In this document: one piece after another, positions 38,099-47,741 of the stretch
Layout of the letters: the number at the start of each line of letters is the position of its first letter
How positions within the stretch are numbered: position 1 is the stretch's first letter
NCBI RefSeq assembly: GCF_019218265.1
Contig: NZ_JAHUZE010000002.1
Span: forward strand, 62,001-126,000
DNA: 64,000 bases
Reading direction: 5' to 3'
From: Maritimibacter dapengensis
GTDB taxonomy: Bacteria; Pseudomonadota; Alphaproteobacteria; Rhodobacterales; Rhodobacteraceae
Notes under the pieces: model-generated
The model's input: only the letters and a program-made list of their open reading frames with translations
Told to the model about the DNA's origin: nothing
The model's database searches: none
Translations under genes and position numbers: made by a program

Positions 38099-39220
38099 AT
38101 GACCATCGAGACCACCCATGTCGGGAGTCTGCCGCGCGGCGATCAATTGTCGGCGTTGCTGATCGCGAAGGACAAGGGCGAGGATTACGACCCGAAGGCG
38201 TTCGAAGAGGTGGTGCAGGCCGCAATAAACGAAGCGGTGCGCCATCAGAAGGACGCCGGCGTCAGCGTCGTGTCGGATGGCGAGTTGGGAAAGGTCGGCT
38301 ATTCGACCTACATGCAGGAGCGGCTGAGCGGGTTCGGCGGGCATATCGACCGCAAGCCGGCCAAGGACCTTGCAGCCCACCCGAACCTCGCCAAGAAGCT
38401 TTCGGCGATCATGGGGAGCCAGGAGTTCACCCGCGCCTCTTGTATCGGAGAGGTGAAGCTCGTCGATCTGCAACCGGCGCTCGAGGATATCCGGCGGTTC
38501 AAGGCCGCGTTGGAGGCCGAGGGCAATGGCACGCGCGCCTTCATGAATGCCGCGTCACCGGGCCTGATTACGGCGTTTCAGGTGAACAAATACTATCCGA
38601 GCCACGAGGCTTACCTGGCCGACCTTGCCGCGGCCATGCGCCCGGAATACGAGGCCATTCTCGACGCGGGATTCGACATCCAGTTCGATTGCCCGGACCT
38701 CGCCATGTCGGCCCACACCGGGTATCAGGACATGAGCCAGGACGAGTTCGTGAAGGTCGCGGCGGCCAATGTCGAGGCGCTGAACGCGGCGACGGAAGGA
38801 CTGCCGAAAGACCGGATGAGGATGCACCTGTGCTGGGGCAACTACGAAGGCCCGCATGACCATGATATTCCTTTGGAAAAGGTGATCGACGTGGTGCTGT
38901 CGGCGAACCCGTCGACCATCCTGTTCGAGAGCGCGAACCCCTGCCACGAACACGAATGGGTGGTCTGGCGCGATGCGGACATTCCCGAGGACAAGGTGCT
39001 CGCCCCCGGTGTGATCGACACCTGTTCCAACTATGTCGAGCACCCGGAGCTTGTGCGCCAGCGGTTGCAGAAATTCATCGACATCGTGGGCGAAGATCGG
39101 GTGATCGCGAGCACGGATTGCGGGTTCGGGACCTTCGCGGGTTACGGCAAGATCGACCCGGACGTGACGTGGAAGAAGCTGCGCAATCTGCGTGCCGGGG
39201 CCGACCTCGCGTCGAGCTGA
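38099..39220 (+). CDS. MetE-C-like cobalamin-independent methionine synthase family protein
   Basis: The 373-residue protein corresponds to the C-terminal catalytic half of MetE (TIM barrel) only; it opens with TTHVGSLPRGDQL and ends with the zinc-site region DCGFGTFAGYGKIDP. The zinc ligands expected in this family, His in HLCWGNYEGPHDHD and Cys in STDCGF, are present. Such stand-alone proteins use methyl donors other than methyltetrahydrofolate in some bacteria; the donor here is unknown. Preceded by 270 bases with the 11-base repeat array. Confidence 0.85.
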   Translation: MTIETTHVGSLPRGDQLSALLIAKDKGEDYDPKAFEEVVQAAINEAVRHQKDAGVSVVSDGELGKVGYSTYMQERLSGFGGHIDRKPAKDLAAHPNLAKKLSAIMGSQEFTRASCIGEVKLVDLQPALEDIRRFKAALEAEGNGTRAFMNAASPGLITAFQVNKYYPSHEAYLADLAAAMRPEYEAILDAGFDIQFDCPDLAMSAHTGYQDMSQDEFVKVAAANVEALNAATEGLPKDRMRMHLCWGNYEGPHDHDIPLEKVIDVVLSANPSTILFESANPCHEHEWVVWRDADIPEDKVLAPGVIDTCSNYVEHPELVRQRLQKFIDIVGEDRVIASTDCGFGTFAGYGKIDPDVTWKKLRNLRAGADLASS

Positions 39221-39236
39221 TGGGCGGCGTGTCGAG

Positions 39237-39318
39237 GCCCCGGATCAGGTCCGGGGCGTATGGCGCATGGAATGGACCCCCTGCGGCTCACACCCGTCAC
39301 GGACTTGATCCGGGACTT
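39237..39318. repeat. Dispersed palindromic repeat, copy 1
   Basis: GCCCCGGATC-AGGTCCGGGGC (39237-39257) and CGGACTTGATCCGGGAC (39300-39316) flank about 40 bases. The same two palindromes occur at 47742-47803. The copies sit just after the MetE-like gene and between convergent genes. Confidence 0.7.
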
Positions 39319-39331
39319 CGGCAGACGTGTC

Positions 39332-39907
39332 TCAGGCGGGTTTAGGGAACGTGTATGTCCGGGTCTCGGTGACGATCGCGTCGAGCGGTTGGTCGGTTGC
39401 TTCTAACGGCAGACTGTCGACACGCTGCGCGTCATAGGCATACCCGACGGCGAGGGTCGGCCGCTGCGCGCGGAGCGCCTCAAGCGTGCGGTCGTAGAAC
39501 CCGCCCCCGTATCCCAGCCTGTTTCCCTCGGAGTCGAAGGCCAGAAGCGGCACGATCAGGACCTCCGGCACGACCCAGTCCGGCGTCGCGGGCGAGAGCG
39601 TGCCGAACTTTCCCTCGATCATGTCGCATCCCGGTGTCCAGCGCGCGAACCGGAGCGGTTCGCCGATTTTTCCGGTGATCGGGACGCAGACAGGGCCATG
39701 TCGGGCCAGTTCGGACATGATGGGCACGGGGTCGATCTCGGTTCGGATCGGCAGGAAACCCGAAAGTGACTTTCCACGATACGGGGCCAGCCAATCGCGC
39801 AATCGGTTTTGCGCGGCCCGGTCCAACCCGGTTCCATGTGCGCGGGCCCGCCGGGCGAAGGCGGCCGCGCGTGCGTCTTTCTTTCGTTGGGTCAGATCGC
39901 TGGTCAC
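39332..39907 (-). CDS. 5-formyltetrahydrofolate cyclo-ligase
   Basis: Converts 5-formyl-THF to 5,10-methenyl-THF with ATP. The 191 residues have the family pattern with basic N-terminus TQRKKDARAAAFARR, PIRTEIDPVP and GYGGGFYDRTLEAL, the last being the conserved nucleotide/folate motif. GTG start at 39907 overlaps the mgtE stop by four bases (GTGA), a coupling with a magnesium transporter gene; the enzyme itself is Mg-ATP dependent. Confidence 0.92.
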   Translation of the reverse strand: MTSDLTQRKKDARAAAFARRARAHGTGLDRAAQNRLRDWLAPYRGKSLSGFLPIRTEIDPVPIMSELARHGPVCVPITGKIGEPLRFARWTPGCDMIEGKFGTLSPATPDWVVPEVLIVPLLAFDSEGNRLGYGGGFYDRTLEALRAQRPTLAVGYAYDAQRVDSLPLEATDQPLDAIVTETRTYTFPKPA

Positions 39908-41286
39908 AGCAGGACCACCGCCGCGAGGCCCAGGAAGGCGAAGAAGCCGACCACGTCGGTGACGGTGGTCACGAAGGCGCCTGAGGCCAGCGCCGGGTCG
40001 ATTTTCAGCTTGTCGAGCACGACCGGGACCAGGACGCCCGCCAACCCCGCGATGACAAGGTTGATGATCATGGCGGCGGCGAGGACGACGCCCAGCATCG
40101 GCGTGCTGAACCAGAGCGCACCGACCGCGCCCATCGCGATGGCGAAGATCGCGCCATTGACGAAGCCGACCGCGACTTCGCGTCGGATCACGCGCCAGAG
40201 GTTCGACGAGGTGAGGTCCTTGGTCGCCAGCGCGCGCACGGCGACGGTAAGCGACTGCGTGCCCGCGTTGCCGCCCATCGAGGCGACGATGGGCATCAGG
40301 ACAGCCAGTGCCACGAAGCCCGCGATCACGGTTTCGAACTGGTCGATCACCAGCGAAGCGAGGATGGCGGTCACGAGGTTCACCGCGAGCCACGGAAGGC
40401 GCGCGCGCACGGTTTCCACAACGCGGTCCGAGAGCGAGCCTTCGCCCACACCGGCAAGGCGCAGGATGTCCTCTTCGTGCTCCTCGTCGAGGATCGCCAT
40501 GGCGTCGTCGATGGTGATGACGCCGACGAGCCGGTCGTCTTCGTCCACAACGGGGGCGGAAATCAGGTGATACTGGTTGAAGGCATAGGCCACGTCTTCC
40601 TCGTCCTGCGTGACGGGGATGGTGCGGAAGCTGTCTTCGACGAGGTCGCGCATCGGGGTCGTCCGCGCCGCCGACATGATGCGCCCCAGCGTGACGTAGC
40701 CGGTGGGCCGCATCCGGGGGTCCACGAGGATGACGTGGTAGAATTGCCCCGGCAGATCGTCATGGGCGCGCATGTGGTCGATGACATGGCCCACGTCCCA
40801 ATGTTCGGGGGCCGCGACCATCTCGCGCTGCATCAGGCGGCCTGCGGATTCCTCCGGGTAGGAGAGCGATTGCTCGACCGCGACCCGGTCGGACACCGCG
40901 AGCGCGTCGAGGATCAGGTTCTGCTGCTCGTCCTCGAGGTCCTCGATCAGGTCGACGACGTCGTCGGATTCGAGATCGCGCACCGCTTCGGCCAGCACTT
41001 CGGGGTGGAGCGCCGCGATGACCTCTTCGCGCACGCCTTCGTCCAGTTCGGACAGGATGTCGCCGTCGAATTCCTGCCCGTAAAGCTGGACCATCCGAAC
41101 GCGGGTGTCGTCGTCCACCTGTTCCAGAAGGTCGGCGATGTCGGCGGGGTGAAGCGGGTCGAACGCCGCGATGAGCGCGTCGGAATCGCCTTCGCGCACG
41201 GCGTTGAGGACCGGGGCGACGGTGTCGCGGTCCAGCACATAATCGCCCTCGGCGATGATCTCTTCGGCTGTCTGGTCTTCCGCCAT
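39904..41286 (-). CDS. mgtE: MgtE family magnesium transporter
   Basis: The 460-residue protein has the MgtE layout: a charged N-terminal superhelix (about 20-140) with many Asp/Glu, two CBS domains (about 145-270), and five membrane segments from about 300. The pore-region signature GGNAGTQSL and DVVGFFAFLGLA are present. The soluble part senses cytoplasmic Mg2+ and closes the channel. ATG at 41286 begins an acidic N-terminus; the frame extends upstream without similarity. Confidence 0.95.
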   Translation of the reverse strand: MAEDQTAEEIIAEGDYVLDRDTVAPVLNAVREGDSDALIAAFDPLHPADIADLLEQVDDDTRVRMVQLYGQEFDGDILSELDEGVREEVIAALHPEVLAEAVRDLESDDVVDLIEDLEDEQQNLILDALAVSDRVAVEQSLSYPEESAGRLMQREMVAAPEHWDVGHVIDHMRAHDDLPGQFYHVILVDPRMRPTGYVTLGRIMSAARTTPMRDLVEDSFRTIPVTQDEEDVAYAFNQYHLISAPVVDEDDRLVGVITIDDAMAILDEEHEEDILRLAGVGEGSLSDRVVETVRARLPWLAVNLVTAILASLVIDQFETVIAGFVALAVLMPIVASMGGNAGTQSLTVAVRALATKDLTSSNLWRVIRREVAVGFVNGAIFAIAMGAVGALWFSTPMLGVVLAAAMIINLVIAGLAGVLVPVVLDKLKIDPALASGAFVTTVTDVVGFFAFLGLAAVVLL

Positions 41287-41403
41287 TCTCGCCCTCACCT
41301 GTCGTCGTGGCGACATTAGGCGAAGGGGCCGGGGAGATACAGGGGGGAAAGCGATGGACGTTTCAGGGGGGGCTTCGTAACGTGACCGAAAAAGGGGTGC
41401 TTT

Positions 41404-42690
41404 ATGAAACTGTTGCTGGGTCAGACCCTGTCCTTCGTGGCCGATCCCTTCGTGGAGGAGCCGACCGCTTCGGCGCGGTGGGAACGGCGCGGTGCGGTGG
41501 CCGTGGACGAGGCGACGGGCCGGATCGTCGAGGTCGGGCCGGCGGAGGATCTGCGCGCATCCTATCGCGAGGCGAAGGTGGTGGATCACGGCGAGGCGCT
41601 CATTCTGCCGGGTTTCATCGACGCGCATGTGCATTACCCCCAGACCGGGATCATCGCGAGCTGGGGCAAGCGGCTGATCGACTGGCTGAACAGCTATACA
41701 TTTCCCGAGGAGGCGCGGTTCGGGGACCGGGCCTATGCCGACGAGATCGCAGGGCGGTTCTTCGACCTCGCCCTGTCACACGGCACCACCACCAGCGTGA
41801 GCTATTGCACGATCCATCCCGAAAGCGTGGACGCCTATTTTACCGTGGCGCAGAAACGCGGGCTGCGGGCGTTGGGCGGGAAGACCTGCATGGATCGAAA
41901 CGCGCCGGACGACCTGCGCGACAGTGCGCAATCGGCCTATGACGACAGCAAGGCACTTCTGGAGGCATGGCACGGGGTCGATCGGCTCGGCTATGTGGTG
42001 ACGCCGCGTTTCGCGCCCACCTCGACGCCGGAGCAGCTCGAGGCGCTGGGCGCGCTGTGGGGCGAGCACCCGGAGTGCCTGATGCAGACGCATCTGTCGG
42101 AGCAGACCGAGGAAATCGACTGGGTCATGGGGCTATTCCCCGAGGCGAAGGACTACACCGACATCTACGACCGATTCGGGCTTCTGGGCGAGGGGGCGTT
42201 GATGGGCCACGCGATCCACCTGTCCGCGCGGGAGCGGGCGCGGTTGAAGGAGGTCGGCGCGAGCCTGATCCATTGCCCGACCTCCAACACCTTCATCGGA
42301 TCGGGGCTGTTCGACATGCCGGGGCTGAAGGCCGAGGGGCAGCGGATCGGGCTGGCGACGGACACCGGGGGTGGTTCGTCCTTCTCGATGCTGCGCACCA
42401 TGGCGGCGGCCTATGACGTGGGCCAGTTGCATGGCACCGCGCTTCACCCTGCACAGCTTTTGTGGCTCGCCACATGCGGGTCGGCGGAGGCGCTGAGGCT
42501 CGGCGACCGGATCGGGACGCTGTCGGCGGGATACGAGGCGGACCTCGTGGTCTTGGACATGGCATCGACACCGGGGATCGCGCAACGTGCGGCGCGGGCC
42601 GAGGATATCTGGGAGCAGGTGTTCCCGACCATCATGATGGGGGATGATCGGGCCGTGGCCGCGACTTATGTCGCCGGGCGGAAGGTGTGA
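41404..42690 (+). CDS. guaD: Guanine deaminase
   Basis: Zinc-dependent hydrolase converting guanine to xanthine, amidohydrolase superfamily. The 428 residues include the metal-binding HVHYPQ motif, WLNSYTFPEE, SYCTIHPES, HLSEQTEEIDWV and LATDTGGGSSFSML, characteristic for guanine deaminase. Length normal. It stands alone, divergent from mgtE with 117 bases between. No other purine salvage genes are in the window. Confidence 0.95.
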   Translation: MKLLLGQTLSFVADPFVEEPTASARWERRGAVAVDEATGRIVEVGPAEDLRASYREAKVVDHGEALILPGFIDAHVHYPQTGIIASWGKRLIDWLNSYTFPEEARFGDRAYADEIAGRFFDLALSHGTTTSVSYCTIHPESVDAYFTVAQKRGLRALGGKTCMDRNAPDDLRDSAQSAYDDSKALLEAWHGVDRLGYVVTPRFAPTSTPEQLEALGALWGEHPECLMQTHLSEQTEEIDWVMGLFPEAKDYTDIYDRFGLLGEGALMGHAIHLSARERARLKEVGASLIHCPTSNTFIGSGLFDMPGLKAEGQRIGLATDTGGGSSFSMLRTMAAAYDVGQLHGTALHPAQLLWLATCGSAEALRLGDRIGTLSAGYEADLVVLDMASTPGIAQRAARAEDIWEQVFPTIMMGDDRAVAATYVAGRKV

Positions 42691-42784
42691 GAAAACCCTT
42701 CCCCATACGCAGTTAATTTGCGATTCTCCGCTAAAGACCCCGGACAACCGGGGCACCGGGCAGATCAAGGGACAGGCGACCCAA

Positions 42785-43450
42785 ATGCACAAAGAGACAA
42801 TCAATCTGATGAAACGCGCGTTCCGCAGACATGTGGCACAGCGCGAGCCGGGCCTCGTGCTCGACGTCGGGTCGGCGCAGAAACGGGCCTGGTTCCGCGA
42901 TGTTTGGGAGACGCATGGCTGGACCTATCATGGCATGGACATGAAGGACACGTTCAACGTGGACATCGTGCTCGACGATCCCTGGAAGTTCGATCTTGCC
43001 GACGAGTCCTATGATGCGGTGATTTCAGGCAACATGCTGGAACACAACGAGTTTTTCTGGCTCACCTTCCTTGAGATGTCCCGCGTTCTGAAGCCCGGTG
43101 GGATCATGGTGCATGTCGTGCCCTCGCGCGGGCCGGAGCATCGCGACCCGCAGGATTGCTGGCGCTTTTATCGGGACGGCATGTTCGCGATGGCGAAATG
43201 GGCCGGGTTCGACTGCGTCGAAACCACCACGGATTGGTCGCAGGAGCATGTCGAGCATTACCAGAAGACCAACAAGCCACGCGCGAAGCGGCTGATCCGG
43301 ACCCGGCGGCACGAGGACAATTTCTGGGGCGATACCGTGGGCGTGTTCGTGAAGACGCAGGCGACAGCGGATACCGTAGCGCTCGACTACATGCGCCACT
43401 TCGTGGCGCTGCATCCCGAAACGAGCGCCGGAAAGATCGCCGCGGAATAA
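42785..43450 (+). CDS. Class I SAM-dependent methyltransferase
   Basis: The 221-residue protein has the Rossmann methyltransferase motifs LVLDVGSAQ (motif I), GMDMKDTFNVDIVLDD, and SYDAVISGNMLEHNEFF with MSRVLKPGGIMVHVVP (motif post-I to IV). The N-terminus is basic. No target can be inferred; the D-E-H-rich C-terminal half resembles small-molecule or sugar methyltransferases in some databases. Single gene, converging with dtd 13 bases away. Confidence 0.82.
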   Translation: MHKETINLMKRAFRRHVAQREPGLVLDVGSAQKRAWFRDVWETHGWTYHGMDMKDTFNVDIVLDDPWKFDLADESYDAVISGNMLEHNEFFWLTFLEMSRVLKPGGIMVHVVPSRGPEHRDPQDCWRFYRDGMFAMAKWAGFDCVETTTDWSQEHVEHYQKTNKPRAKRLIRTRRHEDNFWGDTVGVFVKTQATADTVALDYMRHFVALHPETSAGKIAAE

Positions 43451-43463
43451 GCGTGCTTGCCGC

Positions 43464-43901
43464 TCAGAACTCCATCCAGATCGTCACCGGCCCGTCATTG
43501 AGGAGCGACACCTTCATGTCCGCGCCGAACCGGCCTTGTGCGGTAGTCAGCCCGTGGCCGCGCATCTGGTCTGAGAAATATTCGTAGAGCCGCTCGCCGT
43601 CTTCGGGCGCGGCGGCGGTGGAGAAGCCGGGACGGTTTCCGCCGCTCGTATCCGCGGCGAGGGTGAACTGGCTCACCACCAGCACCGCACCGCCGATGTC
43701 GGAGACGGAGCGGTTCATCTTGCCGGCGTCGTCATGGAAGATCCGGCACTTGGCGACCTTGGCGGCGAGCTTGTCGGCATTCGCTTCGGTATCGCCGCGC
43801 ATGGCGCAGACGAGGATGAGGAGGCCGGGATCGATCTCGCCCACCACCTCGCCATCGACGCGCACCGCCGCTTCGGTCACACGTTGCAGTAGCGCTCTCA
43901 T
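43464..43901 (-). CDS. dtd: D-aminoacyl-tRNA deacylase
   Basis: Hydrolyses D-aminoacyl-tRNAs. The 145 residues include the active-site motifs [17 protein letters not shown] (with the family's SQ and GxRP) and [10 protein letters not shown] near the end, the latter in place of the common NxGPVT. ATG at 43901 overlaps the PfkB stop by four bases, suggesting co-translation. Confidence 0.93.
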   Translation of the reverse strand: MRALLQRVTEAAVRVDGEVVGEIDPGLLILVCAMRGDTEANADKLAAKVAKCRIFHDDAGKMNRSVSDIGGAVLVVSQFTLAADTSGGNRPGFSTAAAPEDGERLYEYFSDQMRGHGLTTAQGRFGADMKVSLLNDGPVTIWMEF

Positions 43902-44800
43902 AACTCGTGCTCCCACGGCGGGTTCGCACCGGCGCGCGAGACGGTGACGGCAGCGGCAGCAGCACCAAGCGCGAGTGCGTCGCGAAGCGTGTCTTCGGGC
44001 AGGGCCGCGAGGGCGTTCTTCGTCAGGCAGCCTGCGCGGTCCAGACCGGCCAGCAGCCCGGCGTTGAACGTGTCGCCCGCGCCGACCGTGTCCTCGACCA
44101 CGACGCGGCGGGCGGGGACCGAGACCGCGCCGTTCTTCGTGTGCCCGGTCACGCCTTTCGCGCCTTCGGTCAGGCAGACGAGTTTCACGCCGAGCGCGAT
44201 CATCCCGGCGACATCGAGGCCGAGCCAGTCCAAGTCTTCATCCGAGATTTTCACGATGTCGGCGGCGCCGATCATGCGCTCGATCCGGGCGCGGAAGCGG
44301 TTTTCGTCTTCGATGAAGTCCGGGCGGATGTTGGGGTCGATCATGGTCACGCGGGCGGGCGCTTCGCGCAGCATGAGCGCCTCGTATGCCGCGCCGCAGG
44401 GTTCGACGGGAAGAGAGATGCCACCGAAGAACATCGCACCCGCGCCGTCGGGGATCACGGGCAGGTCGGCTTCGGTCAGCATCCGGCCAGCGGTGTTCTC
44501 ATCGAAAAACGCGTATTGGGCGTGGCCGTCGGTGAGTTTGACGAAGGCGAGCGTGGTAGGGCGGTCCGAGCGGATGGCGAGCGCGGTATCGACCTTCGAC
44601 GCGGCAAGCGCATCGGTCAGGATCGCGCCGAACATGTCGGTGGAAATGCCCGAGAGGAAGCCGGACGCCGCGCCGAGACGCCCGAGCGCGATGGCCGTGT
44701 TCATCACCGCCCCGCCGGGATAGGGCGCGAAGGCCGGTTCGCCCGCGACCGTTTCACGGGGCAGCATGTCGATCAGGGATTCACCGCAGCACAGGATCAT
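43898..44800 (-). CDS. PfkB family carbohydrate kinase (fructokinase-like)
   Basis: The 300-residue protein begins [12 protein letters not shown] and has the PfkB signature near the C-terminus [17 protein letters not shown], with the catalytic Asp in AGD, and [15 protein letters not shown] near the N-terminus. The layout is closest to bacterial fructokinases. No sugar transporter is nearby. Its stop overlaps dtd. Confidence 0.88.
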   Translation of the reverse strand: MILCCGESLIDMLPRETVAGEPAFAPYPGGAVMNTAIALGRLGAASGFLSGISTDMFGAILTDALAASKVDTALAIRSDRPTTLAFVKLTDGHAQYAFFDENTAGRMLTEADLPVIPDGAGAMFFGGISLPVEPCGAAYEALMLREAPARVTMIDPNIRPDFIEDENRFRARIERMIGAADIVKISDEDLDWLGLDVAGMIALGVKLVCLTEGAKGVTGHTKNGAVSVPARRVVVEDTVGAGDTFNAGLLAGLDRAGCLTKNALAALPEDTLRDALALGAAAAAVTVSRAGANPPWEHEL

Positions 44801-44855
44801 TTGGACCTCGGATGTTAGCGGTCACATGAGTAGCGAGGCGGGCGGCGCTTGTCCA

Positions 44856-45527
44856 TCACCCGCGCCAGTCGACCCATTCGTCCAGAGGGGCGCGGGCCGT
44901 GCGGAAGCTGTTGGCGGGATGGTCGGGATCGCTGTAGCCGAAGGAGATGACGCAGAGCGCGAGCCGATCCTCGCCCAGCCCGAACCAGTCGTGCAGGAAT
45001 GGCGAGAAGGCGGCCGGGGCGGCCTGTGCGATGGTGGCGATGCCGCGTGCCTGTGCGGCAAGGGTGAAGGCGGTGACGAAGCCGCCGGTGTCGAGCGCGC
45101 CATAGGCGCCGAGTTCCCGACCCGAAGAGATCATGGCGACATGGGGCGCGCCGAAGAAGGCGTAGTTCTTCATCATTTCGCGTGCCGAGCCGATCCGGTC
45201 GCCTTTTTCGACGCCGACCGCTTCGTAAAGCTGCCAACCGCAGGTGCGGCGGCGGTCCCGGTGTTCGCCCGAATAGCCTTCAGGAAAGGGCAGGTCCGGC
45301 GCGGGCTTGCCGCCCATCGCCTCTTTGGTCAGCGCATCACGCAGGGCGTCGGTCTCGTCCCCCGAGGTCACCGAGACCTGCCATGGCTGTGCGTTGCACC
45401 ATGACGGCACGCGCTGGGCGGCGGTCAGGATAGCCTCGATGTCGGCGCGCGACACCCGGGCATCGGTGAAGGCGCGGCAGGAGTGGCGGGCGGTGAGGAT
45501 GGATAGCAGGGTCTCGTATTTCGACAT
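44856..45527 (-). CDS. Nitroreductase family protein
   Basis: A 223-residue FMN-dependent nitroreductase-fold protein with the typical N-terminal RHSCRAFTDARVSRADIEAI, WCNAQPWQ and the C-terminal GIATIAQ-AAPAA segment. Reactions in the family include nitroaromatic, enone or flavin reduction; the substrate is unknown. Start ATG at 45527. It lies 76 bases after the zinc-ribbon gene on the same strand. Confidence 0.88.
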   Translation of the reverse strand: MSKYETLLSILTARHSCRAFTDARVSRADIEAILTAAQRVPSWCNAQPWQVSVTSGDETDALRDALTKEAMGGKPAPDLPFPEGYSGEHRDRRRTCGWQLYEAVGVEKGDRIGSAREMMKNYAFFGAPHVAMISSGRELGAYGALDTGGFVTAFTLAAQARGIATIAQAAPAAFSPFLHDWFGLGEDRLALCVISFGYSDPDHPANSFRTARAPLDEWVDWRG

Positions 45528-45603
45528 GGTTTCTCCTGGCGCTCATCAAGGGCGTGGCCCTTTCTTCGCGGGCCGAAGAGGCGGCACCGCCGCGCGGGTG
45601 AGG

Positions 45604-46731
45604 TTATTGGCTTTGGCTCGCGATATAGCCGACCACGGCGGCGGCGATCAGGCCGAGGATGACGGCGATGGTGATCTTGATCCACGACCAAGGGCGTTCG
45701 CCCTGCACCTTGCCGGAGCGGCCGTTGACGACGAAGCGGTAGGTCTTGCCCCGGTATTTGTAGGCGGCGAGCCAGACCGGGAGCAGCACGTGTTTGAAGG
45801 TGACGTCGCTGACGCTGGTATCGACGGAATGGACCCTCTGGCGGTCGCCGCCGATGTCGAACTTCACGTCGCGCAGAATCACCTGATCCATATGCATACG
45901 CGCCTCGGAATAGCCGTCGGGAAGCTCGACCGAATAGCCCTCGGCCCGGAACCCCGCGAGGTATTCGGGCCGATAGGGTTCGAGCGCGGCGAGATCCCAT
46001 GGGGCGAGCCCGTCGGTAAAGCGCTTGGGCAGGGACCGGGAGGCGAGAACGAGCACGTCGTCGAAGAACCGCGCGACCCGACCGGATTTCGGGGACCAGC
46101 GCACGCGTTGTTCGCGCACCTGCACGCGCTTTCCGTCCCGCATCACGGTTTTGGTGACGTAGTAGACCGTGCCGCGCTCGCCCCGGTAGCGCGATTTCGT
46201 GTCGGCGTCGAAGGTCCAGTAGGGCACGTAGATGCCGGACATTTTGCGCCCCTTGCGGGCATATTGCTGCAAGCCGTTGGGGGCGAACCACAGCCGGCCC
46301 AGCCATTTGTTCATGGCGTCCCGCGCCGCGCTTTCCTCGACCGCGAAGGGGAGGAGGCCTTTGGGCTTGATGTGCCGGTGTGTGCCGGTGTCGGTCACGA
46401 CGGGTGTTGCGCAGAACGGGCATTCATCGGCATGGGTGCGTTCGTCGAATTCCACCTGTGCACCGCAATTGGGGCATTTGGCGACGCGGGTTTCCTCGAT
46501 CTCGGCTTCGGGCAATTGCGCGTCGAGGGCGGCGCGGAAGTCGAGTTCGTGAATCGCGGTGACGTGGCCGCCGTGCCCTTCGATCTCGACAACATTGCCG
46601 CAATGGTCGCATTTCAATTCGCCCGCCTGCGCGTCGAAGCGCATGTCTGCGCCGCATTGGTCGCAGGGGAAGCGGTGCTCTTCCTCGGGGGCGGTCACGT
46701 CGAAGGGGTTGGCGTCATCCTGCATGCTCAA
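45604..46731 (-). CDS. Double zinc-ribbon membrane protein
   Basis: The 375-residue protein has two zinc ribbons at the N-terminus: CDQCGAD..CDHCGN (about 23-44) and CPNCGAQ..CPFCA (about 87-110), then a beta-rich soluble domain with conserved aromatic segments (GIYVPYWTFDADTKSRYRGE, LLPVWLAAYKYRGKTYRFVVNG), and a C-terminal membrane segment (about 350-370). TFIIB-type zinc-ribbon proteins of this shape often lie near SPFH proteins, as here (about 1.1 kb). Function unknown. Its start overlaps the NTF2-like gene by 17 bases. Confidence 0.72.
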   Translation of the reverse strand: MSMQDDANPFDVTAPEEEHRFPCDQCGADMRFDAQAGELKCDHCGNVVEIEGHGGHVTAIHELDFRAALDAQLPEAEIEETRVAKCPNCGAQVEFDERTHADECPFCATPVVTDTGTHRHIKPKGLLPFAVEESAARDAMNKWLGRLWFAPNGLQQYARKGRKMSGIYVPYWTFDADTKSRYRGERGTVYYVTKTVMRDGKRVQVREQRVRWSPKSGRVARFFDDVLVLASRSLPKRFTDGLAPWDLAALEPYRPEYLAGFRAEGYSVELPDGYSEARMHMDQVILRDVKFDIGGDRQRVHSVDTSVSDVTFKHVLLPVWLAAYKYRGKTYRFVVNGRSGKVQGERPWSWIKITIAVILGLIAAAVVGYIASQSQ

Positions 46732-47071
46732 AGCTCACGAGCTGGCCGATCTGTTTCTGGGTGGCGGTGGTGAAGCGGATCACGTGGCAGAAGAGCCGGG
46801 TTTCGCCATCACGGGTGAGGCGGCCCGAGACCGAGCCCGCCTTGCCGTGGGTGACGACCTGGTCCACTTCGACCCGCGTCAATCCGGTCTCGATGGCGGC
46901 GAGCACCCGGTCGCGCCCGGTGATCGCGCCCGCCGGACGCTCCCACGTTACGCCTTCGGCGACGAGTTCGCTTGGCAGGTCGCCAACGCCCATGAGCGCG
47001 AGCGCGATGTCTTCGGCGCGGGCGTTCTTTGGGCTGTTGCCACAATCGGCGGAGCGGATAACTTCGGTCAC
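46715..47071 (-). CDS. NTF2/SnoaL-like small protein
   Basis: A 118-residue protein with the pattern of a single-domain NTF2-like fold: ADCGNSPKNARAEDIALAL at the N-terminus, VTWERPAGAITGRDRVLAAI, VVTHGKAGSVSGR and FCHVIRFTTA. These small proteins have no known enzyme reaction. Its stop lies 17 bases inside the start of the zinc-ribbon gene, so both are translationally coupled. Confidence 0.7.
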   Translation of the reverse strand: MTEVIRSADCGNSPKNARAEDIALALMGVGDLPSELVAEGVTWERPAGAITGRDRVLAAIETGLTRVEVDQVVTHGKAGSVSGRLTRDGETRLFCHVIRFTTATQKQIGQLVSFEHAG

Positions 47072-47193
47072 GGGGTCTCTCTGGCTCGCGGGTGATTTGG
47101 GGAAGTGGTAGCATGGGGCAGGCGGGTCGGGAACCGATCACCGTGCGCGGATCGCGCATTTGCAACTTTCCGTCGCGGGCTTAGGGTCGGGGC

Positions 47194-47730
47194 ATGCTGA
47201 TACGCGCGATCATGGGTCTTGTTCTGAGCGTCGTCGCCCTTCCGGCCGTCGCCGAGAACGTGGGTTTTCGATTTCTGTGGGAAGGGGCGAGCGGGTTCGA
47301 GATGGTCGGCGCGCTGGCCTTCGACGAGAGCCTCATGTCCGAACCGGTGATCTACGAGGGCGATCTGGCCTGTTTCGAGATCGAAGGGCGGCAGGATGGG
47401 GATGCGATCGGGCGCTTCGCGCTGGACATGGTGACGCTCGAGACCGATTGGCGGCTGACGTTCCTGCCGGGGCAGGGCGCCTTCGCGGTCTATTCGCTGG
47501 CGACCCCGACGCCGCAGGAATGGAACATGGACGGGTTGGGGACGAGCTGCGGCGAGGGCGGCTTCGGGTTCAACATCGGGAATTACGCTCAGGATCTGTG
47601 TCTCGACGGCAAGCTCCTCATCGCAAGCCAGATGCCCCCGCGCACGCCGTTTCCGGCGGTGCGCGACGACGCGGTGACGTTTTCGCCCGATGCCTGCCGG
47701 GACGCGATGATGCTGAGCGCGCTGGAATGA
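47194..47730 (+). CDS. Hypothetical secreted protein
   Basis: The 178-residue product has an N-terminal signal peptide (about 1-20, cleavage after AVAEN) and a beta-rich mature part with four Cys (about residues 66, 123, 147 and 171 by eye) that could form disulfides. No family recognised. It is the only plus-strand gene in a run of minus-strand genes and is followed by a dispersed palindromic repeat. Confidence 0.65.
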   Translation: MLIRAIMGLVLSVVALPAVAENVGFRFLWEGASGFEMVGALAFDESLMSEPVIYEGDLACFEIEGRQDGDAIGRFALDMVTLETDWRLTFLPGQGAFAVYSLATPTPQEWNMDGLGTSCGEGGFGFNIGNYAQDLCLDGKLLIASQMPPRTPFPAVRDDAVTFSPDACRDAMMLSALE

Positions 47731-47741
47731 CCTTGAGGGAG

